Assembly: GCA_963780135.1 (NCBI GenBank)
Contig: CAWAAR010000003.1
Span: 62,001 to 126,000, forward strand
Length of the DNA: 64,000 bases
Origin: Clostridium_AM sp963780135
GTDB lineage: Bacteria; Bacillota; Clostridia; Clostridiales; Clostridiaceae
Direction of reading: 5' to 3'
Shown: positions 25,560 through 34,798 of the stretch, piece by piece
How positions within the stretch are numbered: the stretch's first letter is position 1
Layout: each line of letters starts with the position of its first letter
The notes under the pieces: generated by a model
What the model saw: the letters and a program-made list of their open reading frames with translations, nothing else
What the model was told of the DNA's origin: nothing
Database searches by the model: none
Position numbers and translations under genes: made by a program

Positions 25560-26639
25560 ATGAAACTACCACCATTAGTCATAGGCGAATTAAAAGCTGA
25601 AGTACCTATTATTCAAGGCGGTATGGGTGTAGGAGTATCCGGTTATAAACTTTCATCAGCAGTAGCAAATGAAGGCGGTATCGGTGTAATATCTTCAGTT
25701 CAGATAGGATATAGAGAACCAGATTTTGAAACTAATACAAAAGAAGCTAATATTAGAGCGTTAAGAAATGAAATAAAAAAGGCAAGGGAAATAAGTCCAA
25801 AGGGAATCATAGGTGTAAATATTATGGTTGCCATTAATAATTATGATGAAATGGTAAAGGCATGTGTAGATGAGAAAATAGATATAATTATATCAGGTGC
25901 AGGGCTGCCTTTAGCATTACCTAAACTTGTTCAGGGAAGTAATGTGAAGATAGCACCAATCGCTTCTTCCGGAAAATCAGCTTCGGTAATTGCAAAACAT
26001 TGGAGTAAGAAATATAATAGAATTCCTGATGTGGTTGTAGTTGAAGGTCCTGAAGCAGGAGGCCATTTAGGGTTTCATCCAGAACAGTTATTAGAGGAAA
26101 ACAAAACACCACTTGAACAAATTGTAACTGATGTAATACAAGCGTTAAAACCTTTTGAAGAAGAGTACGGGAAACATATTCCTGTAATAGCAGCTGGTGG
26201 AGTATACACTGGAAAAGATATTGCTAAATTTCTTGAATTAGGAGCTGCAGGAGTGCAGATGGGAACACGTTTTGTAGCAACAGAAGAATGTGATGCTGAT
26301 GAAAAATATAAAAAAGCTTATGTGGATTCAAAAGAAGAGGATATTAAGGTTATACAAAGTCCTGTGGGCCTTCCAGGAAGAGCTATAAGAAATGAGCTTA
26401 TAAAACGAGTTGAAAAAGGAAGAATAGCACCTACAAAGTGCTTTAATTGCTTGAAAAAATGTAATCCTAAGGATACTCTTTATTGCATTTCAAAAGCCTT
26501 AGTTCAAGCGGTTAAAGGAAACTTGGAAGAAGGGCTTATTTTTACAGGTAGCAGTGCTTATCGAATAGATAAAATTGTTACTGTAAAAGAGCTAATATGT
26601 GAATTAGTAACAGAAGCTGAAGAAAATTATAAAGGCTAA
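25560..26639 (+). CDS. FabK-like / nitronate monooxygenase-family FMN protein
   Basis: 359 residues, a TIM-barrel FMN protein of the NPD/FabK family: VPIIQGGMGVGVSG at the N-terminus, VVEGPEAGGHLG, and IPVIAAGGVYTGKDIAKFLE with GVQMGTRF at the phosphate site. It is longer than the FabK at 28475 and ends with a cysteine cluster, CFNCLKKCNPKDTLYC near 300-315, that could bind metal or Fe-S (inference). Being first behind the FabT box, it probably serves lipid metabolism, either as an alternative enoyl reductase or in detoxification. Start ATG 25560 with SD AAAGGAGA. Confidence 0.8.
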   Translation: MKLPPLVIGELKAEVPIIQGGMGVGVSGYKLSSAVANEGGIGVISSVQIGYREPDFETNTKEANIRALRNEIKKAREISPKGIIGVNIMVAINNYDEMVKACVDEKIDIIISGAGLPLALPKLVQGSNVKIAPIASSGKSASVIAKHWSKKYNRIPDVVVVEGPEAGGHLGFHPEQLLEENKTPLEQIVTDVIQALKPFEEEYGKHIPVIAAGGVYTGKDIAKFLELGAAGVQMGTRFVATEECDADEKYKKAYVDSKEEDIKVIQSPVGLPGRAIRNELIKRVEKGRIAPTKCFNCLKKCNPKDTLYCISKALVQAVKGNLEEGLIFTGSSAYRIDKIVTVKELICELVTEAEENYKG

Positions 26640-26736
26640 TTAAGCTTAATTTTATAGAGTGATAACATTCATATATAGAGTAAATTAATTTATTTGAGAG
26701 CTTTTTATAAATATAAATATTAAAGTGGTGATTTAA

Positions 26737-27213
26737 TTGAGGACAAATATAAATGTTTTAAATGAACTCCTAGTAAATATCTTTAATGATATACTGGAAA
26801 TAGAACAAAAAGCTCTGCAATCTGGTGTTTTTAAAGATTTATCTGTTACAGAAATTCATACTATTGAAGCCATAGGAATGTATAAACCCAGAACTATGAC
26901 AGAAGTATCAGTTGAATTGAATATAACTTTAGGCACATTAACTACAGCTATAGGCCATTTGGTTAGAAAAGGTTATGTTGATAGAAAAAGAAGTGAGCAG
27001 GATAAAAGGATAGTTTTTATTAAATTGACTAAAAGAGGAAAATTGGCTTATAGAATTCATGGTAAATTCCATTCTGATATGATTAAACAGGCTATCGGAG
27101 GACTTAATGAACAGCAGGAAGAAATTTTAGTTAAATCCTTAGAAAAGCTTAATATTTTTTTTAAATCTAAGTATAACTTAAAAACTAGCTATAAGGAGAA
27201 AATTAATGAATAA
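26737..27213 (+). CDS. fabT: MarR-family fatty-acid repressor FabT
   Basis: 158 residues, a MarR winged helix: DLSVTEIHTIEAIGMY, the recognition region ITLGTLTTAIGHLVRKGYV and the wing DRKRSEQDKRIVFI. In Firmicutes with this operon order FabT represses the fab genes when bound with acyl-ACP. A matching operator sits on the operon promoter. The TTG start at 26737 is supported by GTGGTG upstream. Its 3' end overlaps fabH by 8 nt. Confidence 0.88.
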   Translation: MRTNINVLNELLVNIFNDILEIEQKALQSGVFKDLSVTEIHTIEAIGMYKPRTMTEVSVELNITLGTLTTAIGHLVRKGYVDRKRSEQDKRIVFIKLTKRGKLAYRIHGKFHSDMIKQAIGGLNEQQEEILVKSLEKLNIFFKSKYNLKTSYKEKINE

Positions 27214-28186
27214 AGTACAAATTATAGGTACAGGAAGTTATGTACCACCAAAGATTGTAACTAATGATGACTTGTCTTGTATTGTAGATACAAATGATGA
27301 ATGGATAAGTAGTAGAACAGGTATAAAAGAGAGAAGAATATCTGAAGGAGAAGACACTTCAAGTATGTCTTCTAAAGCAGCGTTAAAAGCTTTAGAAAAT
27401 TCTAATGTAAAGCCAGAGGAAATTGACTTAATTATTGTAGCTACAGCTACTCCTGATAATTTTATTCCTTCTACAGCCTGCTTAGTTCAAAAAGATATAC
27501 TGGCAGTAAATGCTACATGTTTTGATATATCTGCGGCTTGTTCTGGATTTGTTTATGGAATTAATATAGCTACCCAGTTTATAAGAACAGGAAGTGTAAA
27601 AAAGGCCTTAATTATAGGTGCAGAAACTCTTTCTAAAATATTAAATTGGGAAGATAGAAGTACTTGTGTACTATTTGGTGATGGAGCTGCGGCAGCTGTA
27701 TTAAGTGAGTCAGATACAGAAGGAATATTGTCTATTTGCAGTGGATCTGATGGCAGTAAGGGACAATATCTAGTTTCAAAGGCTGTACCAGTTGTGAATC
27801 CATATGTTGATAAGAAAGATATGGATGTTAATACAAATAGTTATATAGAGATGAACGGTAGAGAGATATTTAAATTTGCAGTTAAAACCATATTACAATC
27901 AACAGAAGAACTTTTAAAAAACATAAATTGTTCAATGGATGAAATAAAATATATAGTTGTTCATCAAGCAAATTACCGAATAATAGAATTTGCAGCAAAA
28001 AAATTAGGTGTAAGTGAAGATAAGTTCTATGTTAATTTAGACAAGTTTGGAAATACATCTGCAGCTACTATTGGAATTGCTTTAGATGAAATGAATGAAA
28101 AAGGCTTATTGAAGAGTGGAGATAAAATTTTACTTATAGGATTTGGTGGAGGTCTTACTCATGGAAGTCTAGCCATTCAGTGGTAG
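27206..28186 (+). CDS. fabH: 3-oxoacyl-ACP synthase III
   Basis: 326 residues. Initiates fatty-acid synthesis by condensing acyl-CoA with malonyl-ACP. The catalytic Cys is in DISAACSGFVYG (near 112), the His in YIVVHQANYRI and the Asn in KFGNTSAATIG. Starts MNKVQIIGTGSYVPPKIV with SD AAGGAGAAAA. Overlaps fabT upstream and ends close to acpP. Confidence 0.97.
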   Translation: MNKVQIIGTGSYVPPKIVTNDDLSCIVDTNDEWISSRTGIKERRISEGEDTSSMSSKAALKALENSNVKPEEIDLIIVATATPDNFIPSTACLVQKDILAVNATCFDISAACSGFVYGINIATQFIRTGSVKKALIIGAETLSKILNWEDRSTCVLFGDGAAAAVLSESDTEGILSICSGSDGSKGQYLVSKAVPVVNPYVDKKDMDVNTNSYIEMNGREIFKFAVKTILQSTEELLKNINCSMDEIKYIVVHQANYRIIEFAAKKLGVSEDKFYVNLDKFGNTSAATIGIALDEMNEKGLLKSGDKILLIGFGGGLTHGSLAIQW

Positions 28187-28209
28187 TACTAAAACTGGGA
28201 GAGAGTCAA

Positions 28210-28437
28210 ATGGTATTTGAGAAAATAAAGAAAATAATAGAGGATCAATTGGAAATAGAGTCAAGTGGAATTACAATGAAAACATCTTTTCAAGAATTAA
28301 ATGTGGATTCATTAGAGTTCTTTCAAATAATAATAGAAATAGAAGAACAGTTTGGACTACAGATAGAAGATGCAGAAGCTATTACAACTGTAGCTGAAGC
28401 TGTAAGGGTTGTTGAAGAAAAAATAGATTGTATATAA
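28210..28437 (+). CDS. acpP: Acyl carrier protein
   Basis: 75 residues, small and acidic. The phosphopantetheine serine is in LNVDSLEFFQIIIEIEE. ATG 28210 has SD GGGAGAGAG; an upstream in-frame start at 28180 overlapping fabH adds an atypical N-terminus and is rejected. It carries growing acyl chains between the enzymes of this operon. Confidence 0.95.
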   Translation: MVFEKIKKIIEDQLEIESSGITMKTSFQELNVDSLEFFQIIIEIEEQFGLQIEDAEAITTVAEAVRVVEEKIDCI

Positions 28438-28474
28438 AACACATTAAAAAACTATCCAAATAGGAGGGAAAACT

Positions 28475-29422
28475 ATGATTAAGTCCAAATTTGCCCAAAT
28501 GGTGGGAATAAAATACCCTATTATTCAAGGGGGGATGGCTCGAATTGCTGATAGTTCATTAGCAGCAGCAGTATCTAATGCAGGAGGGCTAGGTATTATT
28601 ACAGGTAATGCACCAATGGAGTGGGTAAGAGAAGAAATACGTAAAGCAAAGAAACTTACAGACAAACCTTTTGGAGTGAACATAATGCTTCTTGGTGAAA
28701 CTGCAGAAGCAGTTTCTAGAATGGTTTGTGAAGAAGGAGTTAAAGTAGTAACTACTGGAGCAGGTAATCCTGGGAAATATATAGATATGTGGAAAAGTAA
28801 TGGTATAAAGGTTATACCTGTAGTTGCATCTGTAGCTTTAGCTAAGAGAATGGAAAGATCAGGAGTAGATGCGGTTATTGCAGAAGGCTGTGAATCAGGA
28901 GGTCATATAGGAGAACTTACTACTATGGTATTAGTGCCTCAGGTTGTAGATTCCGTAAGTGTACCTGTAATTGCAGCAGGAGGAATAGGCGATGGAAGAG
29001 GAGCAGCAGCAGCATTTATGCTTGGTGCAGATGGAATACAAGTAGGAACAAGATTTTTAGTAGCAAATGAATGTACAGTTCCTGAAACATATAAGCAAAA
29101 AGTATTACATGCAAAAGACATAGACACTCAAGTTACAGGAAGACCTACAGGACACCCTGTTCGTGTTTTAAGAAATAAGCTTACAAGGCAATTTCAATTG
29201 CTAGAGAAACAGGGAGCACCACTTGAAAAATATGAGGAATTAGGAAGAGGAGCCCTTGCAAAAGCTGTTTGTGAGGGAGATGTAGATAATGGATCTGTAA
29301 TGGCAGGTCAAATTGCAGGCCTTGTTTGTAAAGAACAGAGCTGTAGTCAAATAATAGAAGAAATGTTTAGTGAAGTAGAAATGTATATAAAAAAAGTAGA
29401 AAAAATGTTTGAAACTAAATAG
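28475..29422 (+). CDS. fabK: Enoyl-ACP reductase II
   Basis: 315 residues. FMN-dependent, NAD(P)H-using reductase for the last elongation step. Motifs are YPIIQGGMARIADSSLAAAV, VIAEGCESGGHIGE and VPVIAAGGIGDGRGAAAAF with GIQVGTRFL. The length and position after acpP match streptococcal and clostridial FabK. No fabI occurs in the operon, so this is the likely main enoyl reductase. SD TAGGAGGG. Confidence 0.95.
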   Translation: MIKSKFAQMVGIKYPIIQGGMARIADSSLAAAVSNAGGLGIITGNAPMEWVREEIRKAKKLTDKPFGVNIMLLGETAEAVSRMVCEEGVKVVTTGAGNPGKYIDMWKSNGIKVIPVVASVALAKRMERSGVDAVIAEGCESGGHIGELTTMVLVPQVVDSVSVPVIAAGGIGDGRGAAAAFMLGADGIQVGTRFLVANECTVPETYKQKVLHAKDIDTQVTGRPTGHPVRVLRNKLTRQFQLLEKQGAPLEKYEELGRGALAKAVCEGDVDNGSVMAGQIAGLVCKEQSCSQIIEEMFSEVEMYIKKVEKMFETK

Positions 29423-29436
29423 ATGAGGTGTGCTAA

Positions 29437-30372
29437 ATGAGTAAAATAGCTTTCTTATTCTCAGGACAAGGAGCACAATACGTTGGAATGGGAAAAGAAT
29501 TATATGAGAATTTTGATGTTTGCAAGGATATATTTAATAATGCAAACGAAGCACTAGGATTTTCTATAAGTAGTATGTGTTTTGAAGGTCCAGAAGAAGA
29601 ATTAAATAAAACAGAAAATACGCAACCAGCTATTTTAACTACCAGTATAGCTGCTTTGAAGTTATTAGAAAGTAATGGTATAAAGGCAGATGTTACTGCA
29701 GGGTTAAGTTTGGGAGAGTATTCAGCACTTGTTGCTAGTGGTGCGTTAGAATTTACAAAGGCAGTAGGGTTAGTTAAAAAAAGAGGGAAATATATGCAGG
29801 AAGCAGTACCAGAGGGACTAGGTGCTATGGCTGCCATTATAGGATTAGATGAAGAGAGTATAAGAAAAGTATGTAATGATTGCAAAAGCATAGGTATAGT
29901 TGAAATAGCTAATCTAAATTGCCCAGGACAAATAGTAATTGCAGGGGAAGTAAAGGCAGTAGAAAGTGCTTCTGAAAAGTCAAAAGAAGCAGGCGCTAGA
30001 AAAGCTATAATGCTTTCTGTAAGTGGTCCTTTTCATACATCCATGCTAAAACCAGCTGCAGAAAAATTAGAAAAGGAACTTCAAGATATATCTGTAGGTG
30101 ACTTTTCAATTCCTGTCATAACTAATGTTACAGGCGAAATTGTAGACGATAAAGATAAAGTAAAAGATTATTTAAAAAGACAAGTAATGAGTACAGTATT
30201 TTTTGAAAAAAGCATAAGAAAAATGATAGATATGGGTGTAGATACTTTTATAGAGATTGGACCAGGAAAAGTACTAAGTGGATTTGTTAAGAAAATAGAT
30301 AGGAAAATTACAATTTTAAATATAGAAGATTTAAAATCATTAGAAAATGTTATGGAAAAATTAAAAAATTAG
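29437..30372 (+). CDS. fabD: Malonyl-CoA-ACP transacylase
   Basis: 311 residues. Transfers malonyl from CoA to ACP. N-terminal LFSGQGAQYVGMGKE, nucleophile Ser in GLSLGEYSALVASG (near 90) and catalytic His in VSGPFHTSMLKP (near 200). SD GATGAGGTG. 14 nt after fabK and 15 nt before fabG. Confidence 0.97.
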   Translation: MSKIAFLFSGQGAQYVGMGKELYENFDVCKDIFNNANEALGFSISSMCFEGPEEELNKTENTQPAILTTSIAALKLLESNGIKADVTAGLSLGEYSALVASGALEFTKAVGLVKKRGKYMQEAVPEGLGAMAAIIGLDEESIRKVCNDCKSIGIVEIANLNCPGQIVIAGEVKAVESASEKSKEAGARKAIMLSVSGPFHTSMLKPAAEKLEKELQDISVGDFSIPVITNVTGEIVDDKDKVKDYLKRQVMSTVFFEKSIRKMIDMGVDTFIEIGPGKVLSGFVKKIDRKITILNIEDLKSLENVMEKLKN

Positions 30373-30387
30373 AATGGAGAATAGCTA

Positions 30388-31134
30388 ATGGAGAGTTTAA
30401 AAGGTAAAACAGCAATAATTACAGGTGCAAGTCGTGGAATTGGTAAGGCTATAGCACTTAAATTAGCTAAACTTGGAGCAAATATAGTAGTTAACTATAG
30501 AAGTGATTCAAAATCCATAGAAGCTTTAGTTAATGAAATAGAAACGTTAGGTGTTAAAGCTGAGGCAATTCAAGCAGATGTTAGCTCTTTTGAAGGTGCT
30601 AAAGATCTTATGAAAAAGACTATTGAAGTATTTGGATCAATAGATATTCTTGTAAATAATGCAGGAATAACTAAAGATGGATTACTTCTTAGAATGAAAG
30701 AAGAAGACTTTGATAAAGTGATAGAAGTAAACTTAAAAGGTGTATTTAATTGTATAAGACATGTAAGCCCTATAATGATTAAACAAAAATGTGGTAAAAT
30801 AATAAATATATCTTCTGTAGTAGGAATAGCAGGAAATGCTGGTCAAGTAAATTATTCTGCTGCAAAGGCTGGAATAATAGGTATGACTAAATCTGTAGCA
30901 AAAGAGCTTGCATCCAGAAATATAACTGTGAATGCTGTAGCACCAGGATTTATTCAAACAAATATGACAGATGCTTTAACTGATAAAGTGAAGGAAACAA
31001 CACTAAATAGTATACCATTAAAAAGATTTGGAACTGCTGAAGATGTAGCAAATGTAGTAGCATTTTTAGCTTTACCATATTCGGATTATATTACTGGTCA
31101 TGTAATAAATGTAGATGGCGGAATGGTTATGTAA
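30388..31134 (+). CDS. fabG: 3-oxoacyl-ACP reductase
   Basis: 248 residues, a short-chain dehydrogenase. NADPH site TGASRGIGKAIA at the N-terminus, NNAG motif, and catalytic Ser, Tyr, Lys in INISSVVG and YSAAKAG. Ends with the FabG-type DYITGHVINVDGGMVM. Reduces beta-ketoacyl-ACP in the elongation cycle. Confidence 0.97.
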   Translation: MESLKGKTAIITGASRGIGKAIALKLAKLGANIVVNYRSDSKSIEALVNEIETLGVKAEAIQADVSSFEGAKDLMKKTIEVFGSIDILVNNAGITKDGLLLRMKEEDFDKVIEVNLKGVFNCIRHVSPIMIKQKCGKIINISSVVGIAGNAGQVNYSAAKAGIIGMTKSVAKELASRNITVNAVAPGFIQTNMTDALTDKVKETTLNSIPLKRFGTAEDVANVVAFLALPYSDYITGHVINVDGGMVM

Positions 31135-31161
31135 ATTAAATTAGAGGTTGGTGAATTAATT

Positions 31162-32400
31162 ATGAAAAAAAGAGTTGTAATTACAGGAATTGGCGCAGTA
31201 ACCCCAGTAGGAAATGACGCAGATACATTTTGGGATAATATAAAAAATGGAGTTTCAGGTATAGATTTTATAAAGTGCTTTGATACAGAAAATTACAAAG
31301 CAAAACTTGCAGCAGAAGTTAAGGATTTTGATCCAAGTGAGTATTTAGATAGAAGAGAATCAAAAAGGTTTGATAGATTTTGTCAATTTGCTATGGTTTC
31401 AGCTATGGAAGCTGTAAAAGATTCTAAGCTTGATATTGAAAATGTAGAGCAAGAAAGATTTGGAGTAGTTGTTGGATCAGGTATAGGTGGAATAGGTACT
31501 ATAGAAAGAGAACATTCTGTGTTAATGGAAAAAGGTCCTAATAGAATAACACCTCTATTTATACCTATGATTATAAGTAATATGGCAGCTGGAAATATAG
31601 CTATAAAGTTTGGAGCTAAGGGACCATGTTCTAATATAGTTACTGCATGTGCTACAGGTACAAATTGTGTTGGTGAAGCTTTTAGAATGATTAAAGGCGA
31701 TCTTGCAGATGTAATGATAGTAGGTGGAGCTGAAGCATGTATAACTCCACTATCTATGGCTGGATTTGCTGCAGCAACTACTTTAACTAAGAGCACAGAT
31801 CCTAAAAGAGCATCTATTCCTTTTGATAAGGAAAGAGACGGATTTGTAATGGGAGAAGGCTCTGGTATATTGATATTAGAATCTTTGGAACATGCTCAAA
31901 AAAGAGGAGCTAAAATTTATGCAGAATTAGTTGGATACGGATTTACATGTGATGCATATCATATGACGTCACCAGCACCAGATGGAGAAGGTGCTGCAAG
32001 AGCTATGGATTTAGCTATAAAAGAAGCAGAAATTAAAAAAGAAGAAGTATCTTATATAAATGCGCATGGAACAAGTACAAAAATAAATGATAAGTTTGAA
32101 ACAGAAGCAATCAAAAAAGTTTTTGGAGATTATGCTAAAGATATACCTATAAGTTCGACAAAATCTATGACAGGACACTTACTTGGGGCAGCTGGAGCAA
32201 TAGAAGCTATAATATGTGTCAAAGCTTTAGGAGAAGGAATTATACCTCCTACAGTAGGATATAAAGTGAAGGATGAGGAATGTGACTTAGATTGTGTTCC
32301 AAATGAGGCAAGAAAAGCAGATCTTAAATATGTTATGTCCAATTCTCTTGGATTTGGTGGACATAATGCAGTAATATTATTAAAAAAGTGGAGTGAGTAA
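31162..32400 (+). CDS. fabF: 3-oxoacyl-ACP synthase II
   Basis: 412 residues, the elongating condensing enzyme. Catalytic Cys in VTACATGTNCVGEAF (near 164), His in NAHGTSTKINDKFE (near 303) and His in MTGHLLGAAGAIE (near 339). Starts KKRVVITGIGAVTPVGND. SD GAGGTTGGTG. Its 3' end is 1 nt before the accB ATG. Confidence 0.97.
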   Translation: MKKRVVITGIGAVTPVGNDADTFWDNIKNGVSGIDFIKCFDTENYKAKLAAEVKDFDPSEYLDRRESKRFDRFCQFAMVSAMEAVKDSKLDIENVEQERFGVVVGSGIGGIGTIEREHSVLMEKGPNRITPLFIPMIISNMAAGNIAIKFGAKGPCSNIVTACATGTNCVGEAFRMIKGDLADVMIVGGAEACITPLSMAGFAAATTLTKSTDPKRASIPFDKERDGFVMGEGSGILILESLEHAQKRGAKIYAELVGYGFTCDAYHMTSPAPDGEGAARAMDLAIKEAEIKKEEVSYINAHGTSTKINDKFETEAIKKVFGDYAKDIPISSTKSMTGHLLGAAGAIEAIICVKALGEGIIPPTVGYKVKDEECDLDCVPNEARKADLKYVMSNSLGFGGHNAVILLKKWSE

Positions 32401-32401
32401 A

Positions 32402-32926
32402 ATGGACTTTAAAGCAATTGAAGAAATGGTTAAAACTATGGATAATTCTAAATTAGGTTACTTAGAAGTTAATTGGCATGGGATTTCTATAGTTATGAGG
32501 AAGCAAGGAGAACCTGATTGCACAAAACAACATATAGAAAATACTAGTAGTACTTCAATAGAGGAAAAAAAATCAACTATAGAAGAAGTTGCAGAAGATA
32601 AAAACTCAGAAGAAAAAATTAAACAAGAAATTGAAGAGGTAGAAGCAGGTAAAAAGGACGAAACTGTAGAAAAGGAAGACGTAAATATAAAGGAAGTTTT
32701 ATCACCTATAGTAGGAACTTTTTACAGATCATCAAGTCCAGATAAACCATCTTTTGTAGAAGTAGGAACTAAAGTTAAAAAAGGAAGTACTCTTTGTATT
32801 GTAGAAGCTATGAAGCTTATGAATGAAATTCAAAGTGAAGTAGACGGAGAAATTGCTGAGATTTTAGTAGAAAACACTCAAATGGTTGAGTATGGTCAGC
32901 CTATGTTTAAAATAAAGGTTAAGTAG
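32402..32926 (+). CDS. accB: Biotin carboxyl carrier protein of acetyl-CoA carboxylase
   Basis: 174 residues. An acidic Glu/Lys-rich linker (about 45-95) leads to the biotinyl domain with VEAMKLMNEIQSE, whose Lys is biotinylated. ATG 32402 is preferred over GTG 32393, which has no room for an SD; GGAG lies about 9 nt before the ATG. Carries carboxyl groups from AccC to AccDA. Confidence 0.95.
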   Translation: MDFKAIEEMVKTMDNSKLGYLEVNWHGISIVMRKQGEPDCTKQHIENTSSTSIEEKKSTIEEVAEDKNSEEKIKQEIEEVEAGKKDETVEKEDVNIKEVLSPIVGTFYRSSSPDKPSFVEVGTKVKKGSTLCIVEAMKLMNEIQSEVDGEIAEILVENTQMVEYGQPMFKIKVK

Positions 32927-32957
32927 TTCCTAAAAAATTTGTTAGGAGGAAAAACAA

Positions 32958-33419
32958 ATGGAGACTAATACAGAATTTAATGCTAATTTAGGCATAAAAG
33001 AAATAAAAGAAATTATTCCTCATAGATATCCTTTTTTGTTAATAGATAAGGTAACATATATGGAACCAGGAAAAAAGGTAATAGCTTATAAGAATGTAAC
33101 TATGAATGAATATTTTTTTCAAGGGCACTTTCCTGAGGAACCTGTAATGCCAGGTGTACTTATTGTTGAGTCATTAGCACAGGCAGGAGCAGTGGCAATA
33201 TTAAGTCAGGAAAACTTCAAGGGCAAGATTGCTTATTTTGGAGGAATAAATAAGGCTAAGTTTAGAAAAAAAGTAGTGCCAGGAGATGTTTTAAGATTAG
33301 AGGTAGAAATGATAAAAATTAAAGGGCCTGCAGGGATAGCTAAAGCTATAGCATATGTGGATGATAAGAAGGCTTGTGAAGCTGAAATAATGTTTATGAT
33401 AGGTGATGTAAGTGTTTAA
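32958..33419 (+). CDS. fabZ: 3-hydroxyacyl-ACP dehydratase
   Basis: 153 residues, hotdog fold. IKEIIPHRYPFLLIDKV and the catalytic His in FQGHFPEEPVMPGVLIVESLAQ. Removes water from beta-hydroxyacyl-ACP. SD TTAGGAGG. Its 3' end overlaps accC by 8 nt. Confidence 0.97.
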   Translation: METNTEFNANLGIKEIKEIIPHRYPFLLIDKVTYMEPGKKVIAYKNVTMNEYFFQGHFPEEPVMPGVLIVESLAQAGAVAILSQENFKGKIAYFGGINKAKFRKKVVPGDVLRLEVEMIKIKGPAGIAKAIAYVDDKKACEAEIMFMIGDVSV

Positions 33420-34758
33420 TAAGATATTAATTGCAAATAGAGGAGAAATAGCAGTCAGGATTATAAGAGCTTGTAGAGAAATGGGTATAGAAACTGTAGC
33501 AGTTTATTCTGAAGCAGATAAAGATGCATTGCATACTCAAATGGCAGATGAAGCTGTATGTATAGGTCCTGCTGCACCAAAGGATAGTTACTTAAATATA
33601 CAAAATATTATAAGTGCTACAGTTCTTACAGGAGCAGAAGCTATTCATCCAGGCTTTGGCTTCTTATCTGAAAATAGTAAGTTCGCAAAAATGTGTACCG
33701 AATGTAATATTACATTTATTGGACCAGAGGCTGAATGTATAGATAATATGGGTAATAAATCAAATGCTAGAGACATTATGATAAAGGCAAAAGTACCTAT
33801 AGTACCTGGTTCTAAGGGTGCAATAAAAGATGAAAAGCAATTATTAAAGGTTGCAAAGGAAATAGGATATCCTGTAATGGTAAAAGCTTCTGCTGGAGGC
33901 GGTGGAAGAGGTATAAGGGTAGTTTATGAAGAAAAAAACCTTATAAAAGATTATGAAAATGCTAAAGCAGAAGCAGAAGCGTCATTTGGTGATGGAACTA
34001 TATATGTTGAGAAGTTTATAGAAAAGCCAAGACATGTGGAATTTCAAATAATGGGAGATAATCATGGAAATGTAGTCTATCTTGGAGAGAGAGATTGTTC
34101 CATGCAAAGAAGAAATCAAAAAGTACTAGAAGAGGCACCATGTCCTATAATGACAGAAGAACTTAGAGCTAAAATGGGAGAAACGGCAGTTAGGGCAGCA
34201 AAAGAAGTAAAATATAATAGTGCAGGTACTATAGAGTTTTTACTTGATAAAAACAAAAATTTCTATTTTATGGAAATGAATACTAGAATTCAAGTAGAAC
34301 ATCCTATAACAGAAATGGTAACTGGAGTGGATTTAATAAAAGAACAAATTAGAGTTGCGGCTGGTGAACCATTAAGTTTTTCTCAGGAAGATGTAAAGAT
34401 AAAGGGGCATGCTATAGAATGTAGAATAAATGCAGAAGATACTTCAAAGAATTTCATGCCATCTCCAGGAAAAATTAAAGGGTTATATTTGCCAGGTGGT
34501 TTTAATGTGAGAATTGATAGTGCAGTGTATTCAGGATACATAATACCTCCATACTATGATTCTATGATAGCAAAACTTATTGTATATGGTAAAGACAGAG
34601 AAGAGGCTATATGCAAAATGAGAAGTGCTTTAGGAGAATTCATTATAGAAGGGGTTAAAACTAACATTGATTTTCAGTTTGAACTTATAAATAACGAGGA
34701 TTTTATAGCAGGAAATTACGATACAAGATTTATTGAGAATAAAGTTAAGAGTTCATAG
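33412..34758 (+). CDS. accC: Biotin carboxylase subunit of acetyl-CoA carboxylase
   Basis: 448 residues. ATP-grasp enzyme that carboxylates biotin on AccB. FNKILIANRGEIAVRIIRAC at the N-terminus, glycine-rich loop KASAGGGGRGIRVV, and MEMNTRIQVEHPITEMVTG near 290. The start overlaps the fabZ 3' end; AGGTGATG is the SD. Confidence 0.97.
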   Translation: MFNKILIANRGEIAVRIIRACREMGIETVAVYSEADKDALHTQMADEAVCIGPAAPKDSYLNIQNIISATVLTGAEAIHPGFGFLSENSKFAKMCTECNITFIGPEAECIDNMGNKSNARDIMIKAKVPIVPGSKGAIKDEKQLLKVAKEIGYPVMVKASAGGGGRGIRVVYEEKNLIKDYENAKAEAEASFGDGTIYVEKFIEKPRHVEFQIMGDNHGNVVYLGERDCSMQRRNQKVLEEAPCPIMTEELRAKMGETAVRAAKEVKYNSAGTIEFLLDKNKNFYFMEMNTRIQVEHPITEMVTGVDLIKEQIRVAAGEPLSFSQEDVKIKGHAIECRINAEDTSKNFMPSPGKIKGLYLPGGFNVRIDSAVYSGYIIPPYYDSMIAKLIVYGKDREEAICKMRSALGEFIIEGVKTNIDFQFELINNEDFIAGNYDTRFIENKVKSS

Positions 34759-34798
34759 TAGATTGTTTACTATGAACTTCTAACTGGAGGTGACAAAC

